Shown here in pieces: positions 46,067 through 54,626 of a stretch of 64,000 nucleotides of DNA. The notes below the pieces were generated by a model. It saw nothing but the letters and a program-made list of their open reading frames with translations, searched no databases and had not been told where the DNA came from. The stretch is from Breoghania corrubedonensis (lineage in GTDB: Bacteria > Pseudomonadota > Alphaproteobacteria > Rhizobiales > Stappiaceae): NCBI RefSeq assembly GCF_003053845.1, contig NZ_QAYG01000007.1, positions 124,001 through 188,000 on the forward strand, given 5' to 3'. The stretch's first letter is position 1. Each line of letters opens with the position of its first letter. A program made the translations under genes and the position numbers.

Positions 46067-46100
46067 GGGCCCCCCTTCCCCCTTGTGGGGGAGAGGGGAG
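46067..46100. repeat. Fragment of the CCCCTCTCCCCC-type repeat
   Basis: GGGCCCCCCTTCCCCC is followed by TTGTGGGGGAGAGGGG, one half of the element described at 5944-6082. It sits between convergent genes. Confidence 0.55.
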
Positions 46101-46134
46101 CAGGTGGCTGTTTTCATGAGGGCATCCGCCCGCT

Positions 46135-47961
46135 TCAGTGATTGTCGCGCGGCACGCCGGGGATACCGTGGCTTCCCACGGCCGGCGCGGAGTTGCCGAC
46201 ATCGCGGTAGTTGACCGCCGGCTTCAGCACCATGCCCTTGTCGAACTGGTCGACGAGCGCGCGCTGGATCTCCTGCCAGGGGGTCTGGTTTGGGGCGTAG
46301 GCAAAGCCGCCGGCCGCCTCCAGCGCCTTGCGGCGTTCGGCAAGTTCCGCGTCGCCGATCAGGACGTTCGCCATGCCCTTGTTGAGATCGATGCGCACGC
46401 GGTCGCCGGTCCGCAGAAGCGCGAGCCCGCCGCCGGCTGCCGCCTCCGGTGCGGCGTTCAATATCGATGGCGAACCGGACGTGCCCGATTGCCGGCCGTC
46501 GCCGATGCAGGGCAGCGCCGTGATGCCCCGTTTGATCAGGGCGGCCGGCGGCTGCATGTTCACCACCTCCGCTCCACCGGGATAGCCGATCGGGCCGGTG
46601 CCGCGGATGAACAGCATCGAGCTCTCGTCGATGGCGAGCGCCGGGTCCTCGATCCGGTCGTGATAGTCCTCCGGCCCCTCGAAGACGACGGCGCGCCCCT
46701 CGAAGGCGTTCGGGTCGTCCGGGTTTTCCAGATAGCGGGCGCGGAACTCGGGCGTGATCACGCTGGTCTTCATGATCGCGCTGTCGAACAGGTTGCCCTT
46801 CAGGTTGACGAAGCCCGCGTCCCTCATCAGCGGGTCGGCGACGGGACGGATGACCTTCGTGTCGAGGTTCTCGGCGCCTTCGCAATTCTCGCCGATCGGC
46901 TTGCCATTGGCCGTTATCGCATCGGCATGCGGCAGCATCCCCGCCTTCATCAGCTCCGCGATCACCGCCGGCACGCCACCGGCATGGTGGTAGTCCTCGC
47001 CAAGATATTCGCCCGCCGGCTGCATGTTGACGAGAAGCGGCACGTGGTGGCCGATCTCCTGCCAGTCGTCATTGTCGAGCGGTACGCCGAGGTGCCGGGC
47101 GATGGCGTTGAGGTGAATGGGCGCGTTGGTCGAGCCGCCGATCGCTGAATTGACGACGATCGCGTTCTCGAAGGCCTGGCGCGTCATGATATCGGAGGGC
47201 TTCAGGTCCTCGTGCACCATGTCGACGATGCGCTTGCCGGTGAGATAGGACATCTGCCCGCGCTCGCGATAGGGGGCGGGAATGGCGGCCGCGCCCGGCA
47301 ACTGCATGCCCAGCGCTTCGGCGAGCGAATTCATCGTCGTCGCCGTGCCCATGGTGTTGCAATAGCCGACCGAGGGAGCGGAGGAGGCGACGAGGTCGGC
47401 AAAGCCGCCGACGTCGATCTCGCCGGCCGCCAGCATCTCGCGCGCCTTCCACACGATGGTGCCCGAGCCGGTGCGCTGCCCCTTGTACCAGCCGTTCAGC
47501 ATCGGCCCGACGGAAAGCGCGATGGCCGGGATGTTGACGGTCGCCGCAGCCATCAGGCAGGCGGGCGTGGTCTTGTCGCAGCCGATGGTCAACACCACGC
47601 CGTCGATCGGATAGCCGTAGAGCAGTTCGACGAGCCCCAGATAGGCGAGGTTGCGGTCGAGTGTCGCCGTCGGGCGCTTGCCGGTTTCCTGGATCGGGTG
47701 GACGGGAAACTCGAACGCAATGCCGCCCGCCTCGCGGATGCCGTCGCGCACGCGCTTGGCGAGTTCCAGGTGATGCCGGTTGCAGGGCGAGAGGTCCGAG
47801 CCGGTCTGGGCGATGCCGATGATCGGCTTGCCCGACTGCAGCTCCTCGCGGGTGAGGCCGAAATTCAGGTAGCGCTCCAGGTAGAGCGCGGTCATGGCCG
47901 GATTGTCGGGATTGTCGAACCAGGCCCTGGAGCGCAGCATCCGGCGTTTGTTGTCGCTCAT
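46135..47961 (-). CDS. IlvD/Edd-family dehydratase, pentonate (L-arabonate-like) type
   Basis: A 608-residue dehydratase. The three cluster cysteines are in [11 protein letters not shown] (C60), [11 protein letters not shown] and [14 protein letters not shown], the pattern of [2Fe-2S] L-arabonate/D-xylonate dehydratases; [20 protein letters not shown] and [19 protein letters not shown] are also typical. Length (about 590-610) fits this branch and not IlvD of branched-chain synthesis. It removes water from a sugar acid to give a 2-keto-3-deoxy acid. No sugar dehydrogenase or aldolase gene adjoins it; a PuuD-like gene lies upstream on the same strand. Confidence 0.88.
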   Translation of the reverse strand: MSDNKRRMLRSRAWFDNPDNPAMTALYLERYLNFGLTREELQSGKPIIGIAQTGSDLSPCNRHHLELAKRVRDGIREAGGIAFEFPVHPIQETGKRPTATLDRNLAYLGLVELLYGYPIDGVVLTIGCDKTTPACLMAAATVNIPAIALSVGPMLNGWYKGQRTGSGTIVWKAREMLAAGEIDVGGFADLVASSAPSVGYCNTMGTATTMNSLAEALGMQLPGAAAIPAPYRERGQMSYLTGKRIVDMVHEDLKPSDIMTRQAFENAIVVNSAIGGSTNAPIHLNAIARHLGVPLDNDDWQEIGHHVPLLVNMQPAGEYLGEDYHHAGGVPAVIAELMKAGMLPHADAITANGKPIGENCEGAENLDTKVIRPVADPLMRDAGFVNLKGNLFDSAIMKTSVITPEFRARYLENPDDPNAFEGRAVVFEGPEDYHDRIEDPALAIDESSMLFIRGTGPIGYPGGAEVVNMQPPAALIKRGITALPCIGDGRQSGTSGSPSILNAAPEAAAGGGLALLRTGDRVRIDLNKGMANVLIGDAELAERRKALEAAGGFAYAPNQTPWQEIQRALVDQFDKGMVLKPAVNYRDVGNSAPAVGSHGIPGVPRDNH

Positions 47962-48145
47962 TTCCGTCTTTCTCCCTCACCTATTCCGATGCACCGCTTC
48001 TTGCGGCGCCGCGCGTCCAACACTAGTGCCTGTTGGCAAAAAGAATAGCCCGGTGCGTTTCTCCTTTCAGGAAGAAGCCCCCGTAACGGGCTCGCGGGGA
48101 CGGCAACGATGCATGCGAAGCCCCGGCAGGGGGAACTCGTCCCTC

Positions 48146-48910
48146 CTATTCCGCCCGCCGCATGCGCGCCCGCATCGCCTTTCCGAATGCGGCGAAGATT
48201 TTCTTCGAGGTCTCGTCGGAGGCGACCCAGTATTCGGGGTGCCACTGGGTGGCGAGCGCCCAGCCCTTCGCAGCCTGCGGGTGGGCGGCCTCGATCGTGC
48301 CGTCCTCAGCGCGTGCGTCGGCGAGAAGGTCTGGCGCCAGCATGTCGACAGCCTGCCGGTGCAGCGAGTTCACGCGCGTCACCCCGCCGTCCGGAGCAGT
48401 GCCCAGCACGGCTGCAAGGCAGCTTCCCGCCTCCACCTCGATCTCGTGGGCAAGGCCGTAGCGTTCGTCCTGGACGTCCGATTGCGCCGCGCGATGATCC
48501 CTCCGCCCCGGCAGGGACTGGATCTCGGTCGCCAGCGTGCCGCCCAGCGCCACGTTCAGCTCCTGCATTCCGCGGCAGATCGCCAGCAGCGGGATGCCCA
48601 GTTCCAGCGCCCGACGCGCCAGCGGCAGAGTGGTTGCGTCACGCTGGGGATCGTAGGGGCCGTTTTCCGCGCTGGCCACGCCGCCATAAAGCGAGGGATG
48701 AACGTTGGAGCGCGCGCCGGTCAGCATCACGCCGTCGACGCGGGTCAGCACCGCATCGAGATCGATCGCCGCACCCAGCGATGGCAGAACCAGCGGCACG
48801 GCATCCGAACCGGTGATCACCGCCTCCAGATAGGTCGCGGCGGCCGCGTGCCACTCATGGCCGTCGCCGGGGCGGACATCTGCCGAGACAAGAACGATCG
48901 GTCGGGTCAT
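48146..48910 (-). CDS. Class I glutamine amidotransferase, PuuD-like gamma-glutamyl hydrolase
   Basis: A 254-residue peptidase C26 protein. The nucleophile elbow is LLAICRGMQELNVALGG, the histidine-glutamate pair is in LATQWHPEYWVASDE, and GVMLTGARSNVHPSLYGG forms the oxyanion region, so the triad is complete. Relatives cleave gamma-glutamyl-GABA in putrescine breakdown. No other puu gene is nearby, so the substrate is uncertain. It is divergent from the first TRAP binding-protein gene, with a 232-bp AT-rich gap between. Confidence 0.88.
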   Translation of the reverse strand: MTRPIVLVSADVRPGDGHEWHAAAATYLEAVITGSDAVPLVLPSLGAAIDLDAVLTRVDGVMLTGARSNVHPSLYGGVASAENGPYDPQRDATTLPLARRALELGIPLLAICRGMQELNVALGGTLATEIQSLPGRRDHRAAQSDVQDERYGLAHEIEVEAGSCLAAVLGTAPDGGVTRVNSLHRQAVDMLAPDLLADARAEDGTIEAAHPQAAKGWALATQWHPEYWVASDETSKKIFAAFGKAMRARMRRAE

Positions 48911-48991
48911 GGAATCTATCCTATTCTATACAAACGGCCATATAATACAGGTGTTTACGTACAGATTTCCACATAGAAACGGCAATTTAAC

Positions 48992-49021
48992 TTGTAAACT
49001 GCGGGGCTGTGCGTTTTATAT
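48992..49021 (+). promoter_or_regulatory. Promoter of TRAP binding-protein gene 1
   Basis: TTGTAA at 48992-48997 and TTATAT at 49016-49021 are 18 bp apart. The layout CTTGTA...TGCGnTTTATATC recurs at the same spacing before binding-protein gene 3 and, weaker, before gene 2. A CCATATAATA segment lies further upstream at 48938-48947. Confidence 0.6.
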
Positions 49022-49142
49022 CCTGTAGACGGATTCCGCCTTGGCGGGGCCAGGCGCCGCACCCCGGTCGGGACCCGGGGCGGGGCGCCGTCGTGAGCGC
49101 GGCAACGCGTGTCGCGCACGTTTTACTCGGGAGGAATACATT

Positions 49143-50243
49143 ATGGATCGTCGTTCGTTCTTGAAGAACGCCAGCATCGGTGCGACCGCCGCCGCGGCCA
49201 CCACCCTGGCTGCGCCCGCGGTCAGGGCACAGACCACCACCGACATGGTCATCGTCTCCACCTGGCCGCGGGATTTCCCCGGTCTCGGCACCTCCGCCCA
49301 GCGCCTTGCCGCGCGCATCGGCGAACTGACGGAAGGTCGCATCAACGTGCAGTACTACGCCGCCGGCGAGCGCGTGGGGGCCTTCGACAGCTTCGATGAA
49401 GTGGCGTCCGGCAACGCGCAGGCCTATATCGGCGCCGATTATTACTGGAAGGGCAAGCATCCGGCCTGGGCCTATTTCACTTCGGTTCCCTTTGGTCTCA
49501 CCTATGCCGAGATGGATGCGTGGATCAAGTTCGGCGGCGGCCAGGAGCTGTGGGACGAACTGGCCGACAGCTACGGCCTGCAGAATTTCGCCGCCGGCAA
49601 TACCGGCGTGCAGATGGGCGGCTGGTTCAACAAGAAGGTCGAGACGGCCGACGACCTGAAGGGCCTGAAATTCCGCATGCCGGGCCTCGGCGGCGACGTG
49701 CTGGCCAAGCTCGGCGTCTCGCCGGTTTCGCTGCCCGGCGGCCAGATCTACGAAAACCTCGTCTCCGGCGCCATCGACGGCACCGAATGGGTCGGCCCCT
49801 GGAACGACTACTACCTGAAACTCTACGAGGCGGCGAAATACTACTACTATCCCGGCATGCACGAGCCGGGTTCGCAGCTTGCGCTGGGCACCAACAAGTC
49901 GTGGTACACCAGCCTGCCGAAGATCGACCAGCAGATCATCAAGGCCGCCTGCATGGAAGAGAACGCCGTACAGATGGCCGAGACGAACCACAATAACGGC
50001 ATCTATCTCGACAAGCTGATCAAGGAACACGGCGTGAAGCTGGAGCGGTTCTCCGACGAGATCTACGACGCGTTCGGCGAGGCCTCCGAGGAGGTGTTCG
50101 CCGAGACGGTGGAACACTCCGATCTCACCAGGCGCACGCACGAGAGCTTCGTCAAGGCGCGCTCCGAGCTGGGCCGGTGGATGCTTCTGGCCGATACCGG
50201 CTACACCGAGCAGCGCAACCGCGTGCTGGGCATCAGCGTGTAG
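49143..50243 (+). CDS. TRAP transporter solute-binding protein 1 of 3 (FcbT1/TakP-like)
   Basis: A 366-residue binding protein with a Tat-type leader (MDRRSFLKNA) and cleavage after VRA. It belongs to the COG4663-like class: FAAGERVGAFDSFDEVASG-type segment, FGLTYAEMDAWIKFGGGQELWDEL, the arginine in LKFRMPGLGG, WVGPWNDYYLKLYEAAKYYYYPG. Relatives bind 2-oxo acids, mannitol-like polyols or chloroaromatic acids. GGGAGGAAT precedes the ATG. It is very close in sequence to protein 3, has its own promoter and is followed by a strong terminator, so it is a separate transcription unit. Confidence 0.9.
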   Translation: MDRRSFLKNASIGATAAAATTLAAPAVRAQTTTDMVIVSTWPRDFPGLGTSAQRLAARIGELTEGRINVQYYAAGERVGAFDSFDEVASGNAQAYIGADYYWKGKHPAWAYFTSVPFGLTYAEMDAWIKFGGGQELWDELADSYGLQNFAAGNTGVQMGGWFNKKVETADDLKGLKFRMPGLGGDVLAKLGVSPVSLPGGQIYENLVSGAIDGTEWVGPWNDYYLKLYEAAKYYYYPGMHEPGSQLALGTNKSWYTSLPKIDQQIIKAACMEENAVQMAETNHNNGIYLDKLIKEHGVKLERFSDEIYDAFGEASEEVFAETVEHSDLTRRTHESFVKARSELGRWMLLADTGYTEQRNRVLGISV

Positions 50244-50310
50244 TGCCGTGACCCTACGGCGCTTGCTGTCGGGCGGGACCGCCTGAACGGCGGGAACGGC
50301 GACGAAACGA

Positions 50311-50342
50311 GGGCGATGCGGGAGACCGTATCGCCCTTTTTC
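50311..50342 (+). terminator. Intrinsic terminator after TRAP binding-protein gene 1
   Basis: AGGGCGAT (50311-50318) pairs with ATCGCCCT (50331-50338), followed by TTTTT. It is 67 bp after the stop and should separate gene 1 from gene 2. Confidence 0.85.
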
Positions 50343-50478
50343 ATGTCCGCTTTCGCGCCGGTTTGCCTGGGGTGGAGAGACAGGGATGCGCAATTGGCAT
50401 GTTTAGCGAAATAAATTGCCGTTGCGGCAATTCGGGTGCGGCAGATATTCCGATCGAAGGGCTCTACGTGACTTTTTC

Positions 50479-50508
50479 TTGTGCGAGGCCGGCACCTGCG
50501 CAATATAG
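50479..50508 (+). promoter_or_regulatory. Promoter of TRAP binding-protein gene 2
   Basis: TTGTGC at 50479-50484 and ATATAG at 50503-50508, 18 bp apart, with TGCGCAATATAGC in the same register as the other two promoters. The -10 is weaker. It lies about 100 bp before the gene. Confidence 0.5.
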
Positions 50509-50611
50509 CGAATTCCGGGCCCTTCGCGGGGTTCTGGTCGCCTCTTATCGCAGAGGCGCGTGACACAAGCGCTGCGTCATAAGCTTGCGCACCTATTGGG
50601 AGGATACGATT

Positions 50612-51712
50612 ATGGATCGTCGCTCATTTTTGAAGAATGCCGGCGTCGGAACCGCGGCCACCGCCACTGCCGTGCTCGCGGCACCGGCGGTCAGGGCTCA
50701 GACCACCACCGACATGGTGATCGTCGCCACCTGGCCCCGGGATTTTCCGGGCCCCGGCACCGGTAGTCAGCGGCTCGCCAAGCGTATTTCCGATCTCACC
50801 GAAGGCCGTATCAACGTTCAGTATTTCGCCGCGGGCGAGCGCGTGGGCGCCTTCGACGTGTTCGATGAAGTGGCGTCGGGCAATGCCCAGGCCTATTGCT
50901 CGGCCGACTACTACTTCAAGGGCAAGAACCCCGGCTTTTCCTATTTCACCTCCGTTCCCTTCGGCCTCACCTATGCCGAGATGGACGCGTGGATGAAGTT
51001 CGGCGGCGGCCAGCAGCTGTGGGACGAGCTTGGCGACGAATATGGCCTGCAACCCTTCGCGGCCGGCAACACCGCCACGCAGATGGCGGGCTGGTACAAC
51101 AAGGAGATCAATTCCGTCGACGATCTGCGCGGCCTCAAGATGCGCATTCCCGGGCTCGGCGGTGACATCATGTCGAAGCTCGGCGTCGCCCCCGTCTCGC
51201 TGCCCGCCAGCCAGAGCTACGAGGCGCTGGTCGCCGGCACCATCGATGCCGCGGAATGGATCGGGCCGTGGAACGACTACTTCCTGAAGTACTACGAGGT
51301 GGCGAAGTACTACTATTATCCGGGCCTGCACGAGGCCGCCTCGCAGCTTTCCATGGGCGTCAACAAGTCCTGGCTGACCAGCCTGTCGAAGGTCGATCAG
51401 GAGATCATCCAGGCCTCCTGCATGGTGGAGAACGCCATGATGACGGCCGAGTTCAACCACAATAGCGGCATTTATCTCGACAAGCTGGTCAACGAGCACG
51501 GGGTGAAGCTGCGCCGCTTCCCCGACGAGGTGCTGGACGAGATGGGCGTGGCCGCCGAAGCGGTGTTCCAGACCACCGTCGAGCATTCCGATCTGACGCG
51601 GCGCATCCACGAGAGCTTCGTCAAGGCGCGGGCCGATCTGGGGCGCTGGATGCTGCTGGCTGATACCGGCTACACCGAACAGCGCAACCGGGTGCTCGGC
51701 ATCACCGTGTGA
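50612..51712 (+). CDS. TRAP transporter solute-binding protein 2 of 3 (divergent paralogue)
   Basis: Also 366 residues with a Tat-type leader (MDRRSFLKNAGVG). It keeps the frame of its neighbours (DMVIVATWPRDFPG, LKMRIPGLGG, WIGPWNDYFLKYYEVAKYYYYPG) but differs at several places that proteins 1 and 3 share: YCSADYYFKGKNPG for YIGA-YYWKGKHP, PASQSYEALV for PGGQIYENLV, and HEAASQLSMGV for HEPG-QLALGT. Some of these are near the expected ligand pocket, so it may bind another substrate. GGGAGGAT precedes the ATG at 50612. Confidence 0.9.
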   Translation: MDRRSFLKNAGVGTAATATAVLAAPAVRAQTTTDMVIVATWPRDFPGPGTGSQRLAKRISDLTEGRINVQYFAAGERVGAFDVFDEVASGNAQAYCSADYYFKGKNPGFSYFTSVPFGLTYAEMDAWMKFGGGQQLWDELGDEYGLQPFAAGNTATQMAGWYNKEINSVDDLRGLKMRIPGLGGDIMSKLGVAPVSLPASQSYEALVAGTIDAAEWIGPWNDYFLKYYEVAKYYYYPGLHEAASQLSMGVNKSWLTSLSKVDQEIIQASCMVENAMMTAEFNHNSGIYLDKLVNEHGVKLRRFPDEVLDEMGVAAEAVFQTTVEHSDLTRRIHESFVKARADLGRWMLLADTGYTEQRNRVLGITV

Positions 51713-52122
51713 CAACGCGGTGACGACGGCTAATAGCGGCGTCGCAACGGACGATCCGATCGGCGGCGGCGGGGCGAACGCAACCCGCCGCCAAGGTCGG
51801 ACGGACCCATGCGCCCGGTTGCGGACAGGAGCCGGGCCGGGGCCATTCTGGTGTCGTTGATCGTGGCGGCAATTACGTCAGCACTGCTTGCCTTTTTCGA
51901 GACTGCTTCGTAAGGATACCTGTCCTTCCGGCGGGAATCGCCGGGCGGAGGCCGGGTTTCCCGCGTTCGGGGATCTCGGTGCAGTGCTGTCCGGACACCG
52001 CAAAAGGCGGTGGCGGAAAGCAAAGATGAATTCATCGTGGTCCGGATCTTCGTATTCGTCTGCACAAAAACGCGCCATATAATATCGAATTTATAAGTCG
52101 TGGCTGTTTGCGGGACTTTTCC
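51713..52122. other. Intergenic region between binding-protein genes 2 and 3
   Basis: The gap between the two genes is 558 bp. Its first 400 bp hold no gene I can support and no clear terminator. An AT-rich patch at 52069-52097 includes CCATATAATATCGAATTTAT, whose CCATATAATA is also found upstream of gene 1. The rest is the promoter and leader of gene 3. Confidence 0.45.
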
Positions 52123-52152
52123 TTGTATACCGCCAGGACATGCGCTTTATAT
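52123..52152 (+). promoter_or_regulatory. Promoter of TRAP binding-protein gene 3
   Basis: TTGTAT at 52123-52128 and TTATAT at 52147-52152 are 18 bp apart. TGCGCTTTATATC is nearly identical to the gene 1 promoter in the same register. The leader to the ATG is about 110 nt. Confidence 0.6.
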
Positions 52153-52270
52153 CAGAGCCAGGACCCGTTATACGGGGATTGGCGCGCTTCAAACCGGGAG
52201 GGGAGACCGGAGGAGGCGCCGTTGAATGCGCGGCTCGCCGGACGCGCACATTCAGTTTGGGAGGTTTTTC

Positions 52271-53371
52271 ATGAATCGTCGCTCATTTTTGAAGAATGCC
52301 GGGCTTGGCGCGGGCGCCGCTGCGGCCACCACGCTCGCCGCACCCGCCGTGCACGCGCAGAATGTCACCGACATGGTCATCGTCTCCACCTGGCCTCGGG
52401 ATTTCCCGGGCCTGGGCACCTCCGCGCAGCGTCTCGCCGCGCGTATCGGGGAACTCTCCGAGGGGCGTCTGAACGTGGAATATTTCGCCGCCGGCGAGCG
52501 CGTGGGGGCCTTCGACAGCTTCGATGAAGTGGCGTCCGGCAATGCCCAGGCCTATATCGGCGCCGAATACTACTGGAAGGGCAAGCATCCCGCCTTTGCC
52601 TATTTCGCTTCCGTTCCCTTCGGCCTCACCTATCCCGAGATGGATGCCTGGATGAAGTTCGGCGGCGGCCAGGAGCTGTGGGACGAGCTTTCCGACGGCT
52701 TCGGCGTGCAGGCGTTTTCCGCCGGCAACACCGGCGTGCAGATGGGCGGCTGGTTCAACAAGGAAATCGAGACGGCCGACGACCTGAAGGGCCTGAAAAT
52801 GCGCATTCCCGGGCTTGGCGGCGACGTCATGGCCAAGCTCGGCGCGTCTCCGGTCTCTCTGCCCGGCGGCCAGATCTACGAAAACCTCGTCTCCGGCGCC
52901 CTTGATGCGACCGAGTGGGTCGGCCCGTGGAACGACTACTTCCTGAAGCTCTACGAGGCGGCGAAATACTATTACTATCCCGGCATGCACGAGCCGGGGC
53001 TGCAACTGGCGCTGGGCACCAACAAGTCCTGGTACTCCGGCCTGTCGAAGGCCGACCAGCAGATCATCAAGGCCGCATGCATGGAGGAAAACGCCATGCA
53101 GGCCGCCGAGACGAACCAGAACAACGGCATCTATCTCGACAAGCTGATCAACGAGCATGGCGTGAAGCTGAGGAAGTTCTCCAACGAGATCTACGACGCC
53201 TTCGGCGAGGCCTCCGAGGAGGTGTTCGCCCAGACGGTGGAGCATTCCGATCTCGCCAAGCGCACGCATGAGAGCTTCGCCAAGGCGCGCTCCGATCTCG
53301 GCCGCTGGATGCTTCTGGCCGATACCGGCTACACCGAGCAGCGCAACCGCGTTCTCGGCATCACCGTGTGA
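52271..53371 (+). CDS. TRAP transporter solute-binding protein 3 of 3 (FcbT1/TakP-like)
   Basis: The third 366-residue paralogue, with the leader MNRRSFLKNAGLGAGAAAAT. It is strongly similar to protein 1 along its length, including YIGAEYYWKGKHPAFAYF, PGGQIYENLVSGALDATEWV and HEPGLQLALGTNKSWY. TTGGGAGG precedes the ATG at 52271. It is the copy nearest the permease genes, 281 bp before the first DctQ-like gene with a leaky-looking hairpin between, so it is likely the main partner in the operon. Confidence 0.9.
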   Translation: MNRRSFLKNAGLGAGAAAATTLAAPAVHAQNVTDMVIVSTWPRDFPGLGTSAQRLAARIGELSEGRLNVEYFAAGERVGAFDSFDEVASGNAQAYIGAEYYWKGKHPAFAYFASVPFGLTYPEMDAWMKFGGGQELWDELSDGFGVQAFSAGNTGVQMGGWFNKEIETADDLKGLKMRIPGLGGDVMAKLGASPVSLPGGQIYENLVSGALDATEWVGPWNDYFLKLYEAAKYYYYPGMHEPGLQLALGTNKSWYSGLSKADQQIIKAACMEENAMQAAETNQNNGIYLDKLINEHGVKLRKFSNEIYDAFGEASEEVFAQTVEHSDLAKRTHESFAKARSDLGRWMLLADTGYTEQRNRVLGITV

Positions 53372-53387
53372 TCGTCGGGTCAGGTGC

Positions 53388-53412
53388 CGGGCGGGCCTTC
53401 TGGGCCCGCCCG
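53388..53412 (+). terminator. GC-rich hairpin after binding-protein gene 3 (possible partial terminator)
   Basis: CGGGCGGGCC (53388-53397) pairs with GGCCCGCCCG (53403-53412), loop TTCTG, followed by only TTTCC. It is 16 bp after the stop and likely trims or attenuates the transcript so that less permease than binding protein is made. Confidence 0.6.
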
Positions 53413-53652
53413 TTTCCGTATCGTCTTCCTCAATGCATCCGGAATGCGCGTCCTCGCGACGCTGCGTCATCCGGGCTTGGAAACCCGACGGCGGAGGCGA
53501 TAACATCGCGCCGCAGGGAACATCCGGGACATCGCTCCCGGTGAACCGGGACAACAATCCCGCTCGCACGAGGCAGAGATCACGGCGATGCGGGACAACG
53601 ATCAATGAGCGGCACGGGGCTTCGGCTGGCCGCAAGGTCGAATGAGAGTGCA

Positions 53653-54594
53653 ATGATATTCCGCCTCTTCGGCTGGTCGGTTCTTGCCGTCCTCGCCGCC
53701 TATCTCCTCAACAACTACCTGACCTATTGGCAGGGGATGCCGGGTCCGGAGGCCTATGTCTCCGGGGATCCTCTCGCCGTGTTGCAGGCGGGGCTCTACG
53801 TGGTGGCGATCGCGCTGGCGGCGGGCTACGTGCAGACGCATCGCGACACGCCGTTGCGCGTCGATTCCCGGCGGATCTCCGATATCAACGCCTTCATCAT
53901 CCGCGCCGCCTTCTGGACGGTGCTGACCGTCGGTCTTGCCGACATGGTGATCTCGTTTCTGCGGGTGGAAGGGTTGCTGGAGGGGCTCGTCGGGCATCAG
54001 ATCGCCGGCGATCTCGGCCGCTCGCAGTGGCGCGGGCCCTATGTCCACATGCCGTTGATCGCGTTTTCCATCGTGCTCGCCATTTTCACCCGCACGCTCG
54101 GCTTTCCCTGGCTGGCGCTGCTGGTGGTGGCGGCGGAGCTGATGATCGTGCTCTTCCGCTTCATCTTCTCCTACGAGCAGGCCTTCATGGCCGATCTGGT
54201 GCGCTTCTGGTACGCGGCGCTGTTCCTGTTCGCCAGCGCCTACACGCTGAAGGAGGAGGGGCATGTGCGCGTCGATGTCTTCTACACGAACTTCTCGCCG
54301 CGCACGAAAGGCTACGTCAACGCCATCGGTTCGGTCGTGTTCGGCATTGCGCTGTGCTGGGTCATCCTGGTGGTGGGCATGGGCGGCAAGTCGAACATCA
54401 TCAACTCGCCGCTTCTCTCCTTCGAGACGACGCAGGCCGGCTTCGGCCTTTACGTCAAGTACCTCATGGCGGGCTTCCTTGCCGTCTTCGCCGTATCGAT
54501 GATGATCCAGTTCGTCAGCTATTTCCTTGATGCCGTCGCCGATATCCGCGGCGAGCCCGGGGGGCGGGACCACAACGTCCACGCCATCCAGTAG
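53653..54594 (+). CDS. TRAP transporter small permease with extended N-terminus (DctQ 1)
   Basis: A 313-residue membrane protein. The DctQ core lies in the C-terminal half: FRFIFSYEQAFMADLVRFWYAALFLFASAYTLKEEGHVRVDVFY and following spans. Ahead of it are about 170 residues with four or so extra hydrophobic segments (around residues 4-20, 43-60, 84-104 and 132-150), which the usual 160-200-residue DctQ lacks. I chose the ATG at 53653 since it starts the first span; the site upstream is weak. It is 32 bp from the large permease gene. Confidence 0.83.
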   Translation: MIFRLFGWSVLAVLAAYLLNNYLTYWQGMPGPEAYVSGDPLAVLQAGLYVVAIALAAGYVQTHRDTPLRVDSRRISDINAFIIRAAFWTVLTVGLADMVISFLRVEGLLEGLVGHQIAGDLGRSQWRGPYVHMPLIAFSIVLAIFTRTLGFPWLALLVVAAELMIVLFRFIFSYEQAFMADLVRFWYAALFLFASAYTLKEEGHVRVDVFYTNFSPRTKGYVNAIGSVVFGIALCWVILVVGMGGKSNIINSPLLSFETTQAGFGLYVKYLMAGFLAVFAVSMMIQFVSYFLDAVADIRGEPGGRDHNVHAIQ

Positions 54595-54626
54595 CCGAGC
54601 CAGCGAGATTCTCCAGAGAGACATTC

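Noticed and set aside
45000-46214. Open frame of 404 codons covering the riboswitch and the CbiM-like gene
   Set aside because: It is the +1 frame of both. The aptamer landmarks and the CbiM-type protein explain the region.
46135-47961. Assignment as IlvD of branched-chain amino acid synthesis
   Set aside because: Length, the three-cysteine pattern and the N-terminal segment fit the pentonate/sugar-acid dehydratase branch better, and no ilv genes are near.
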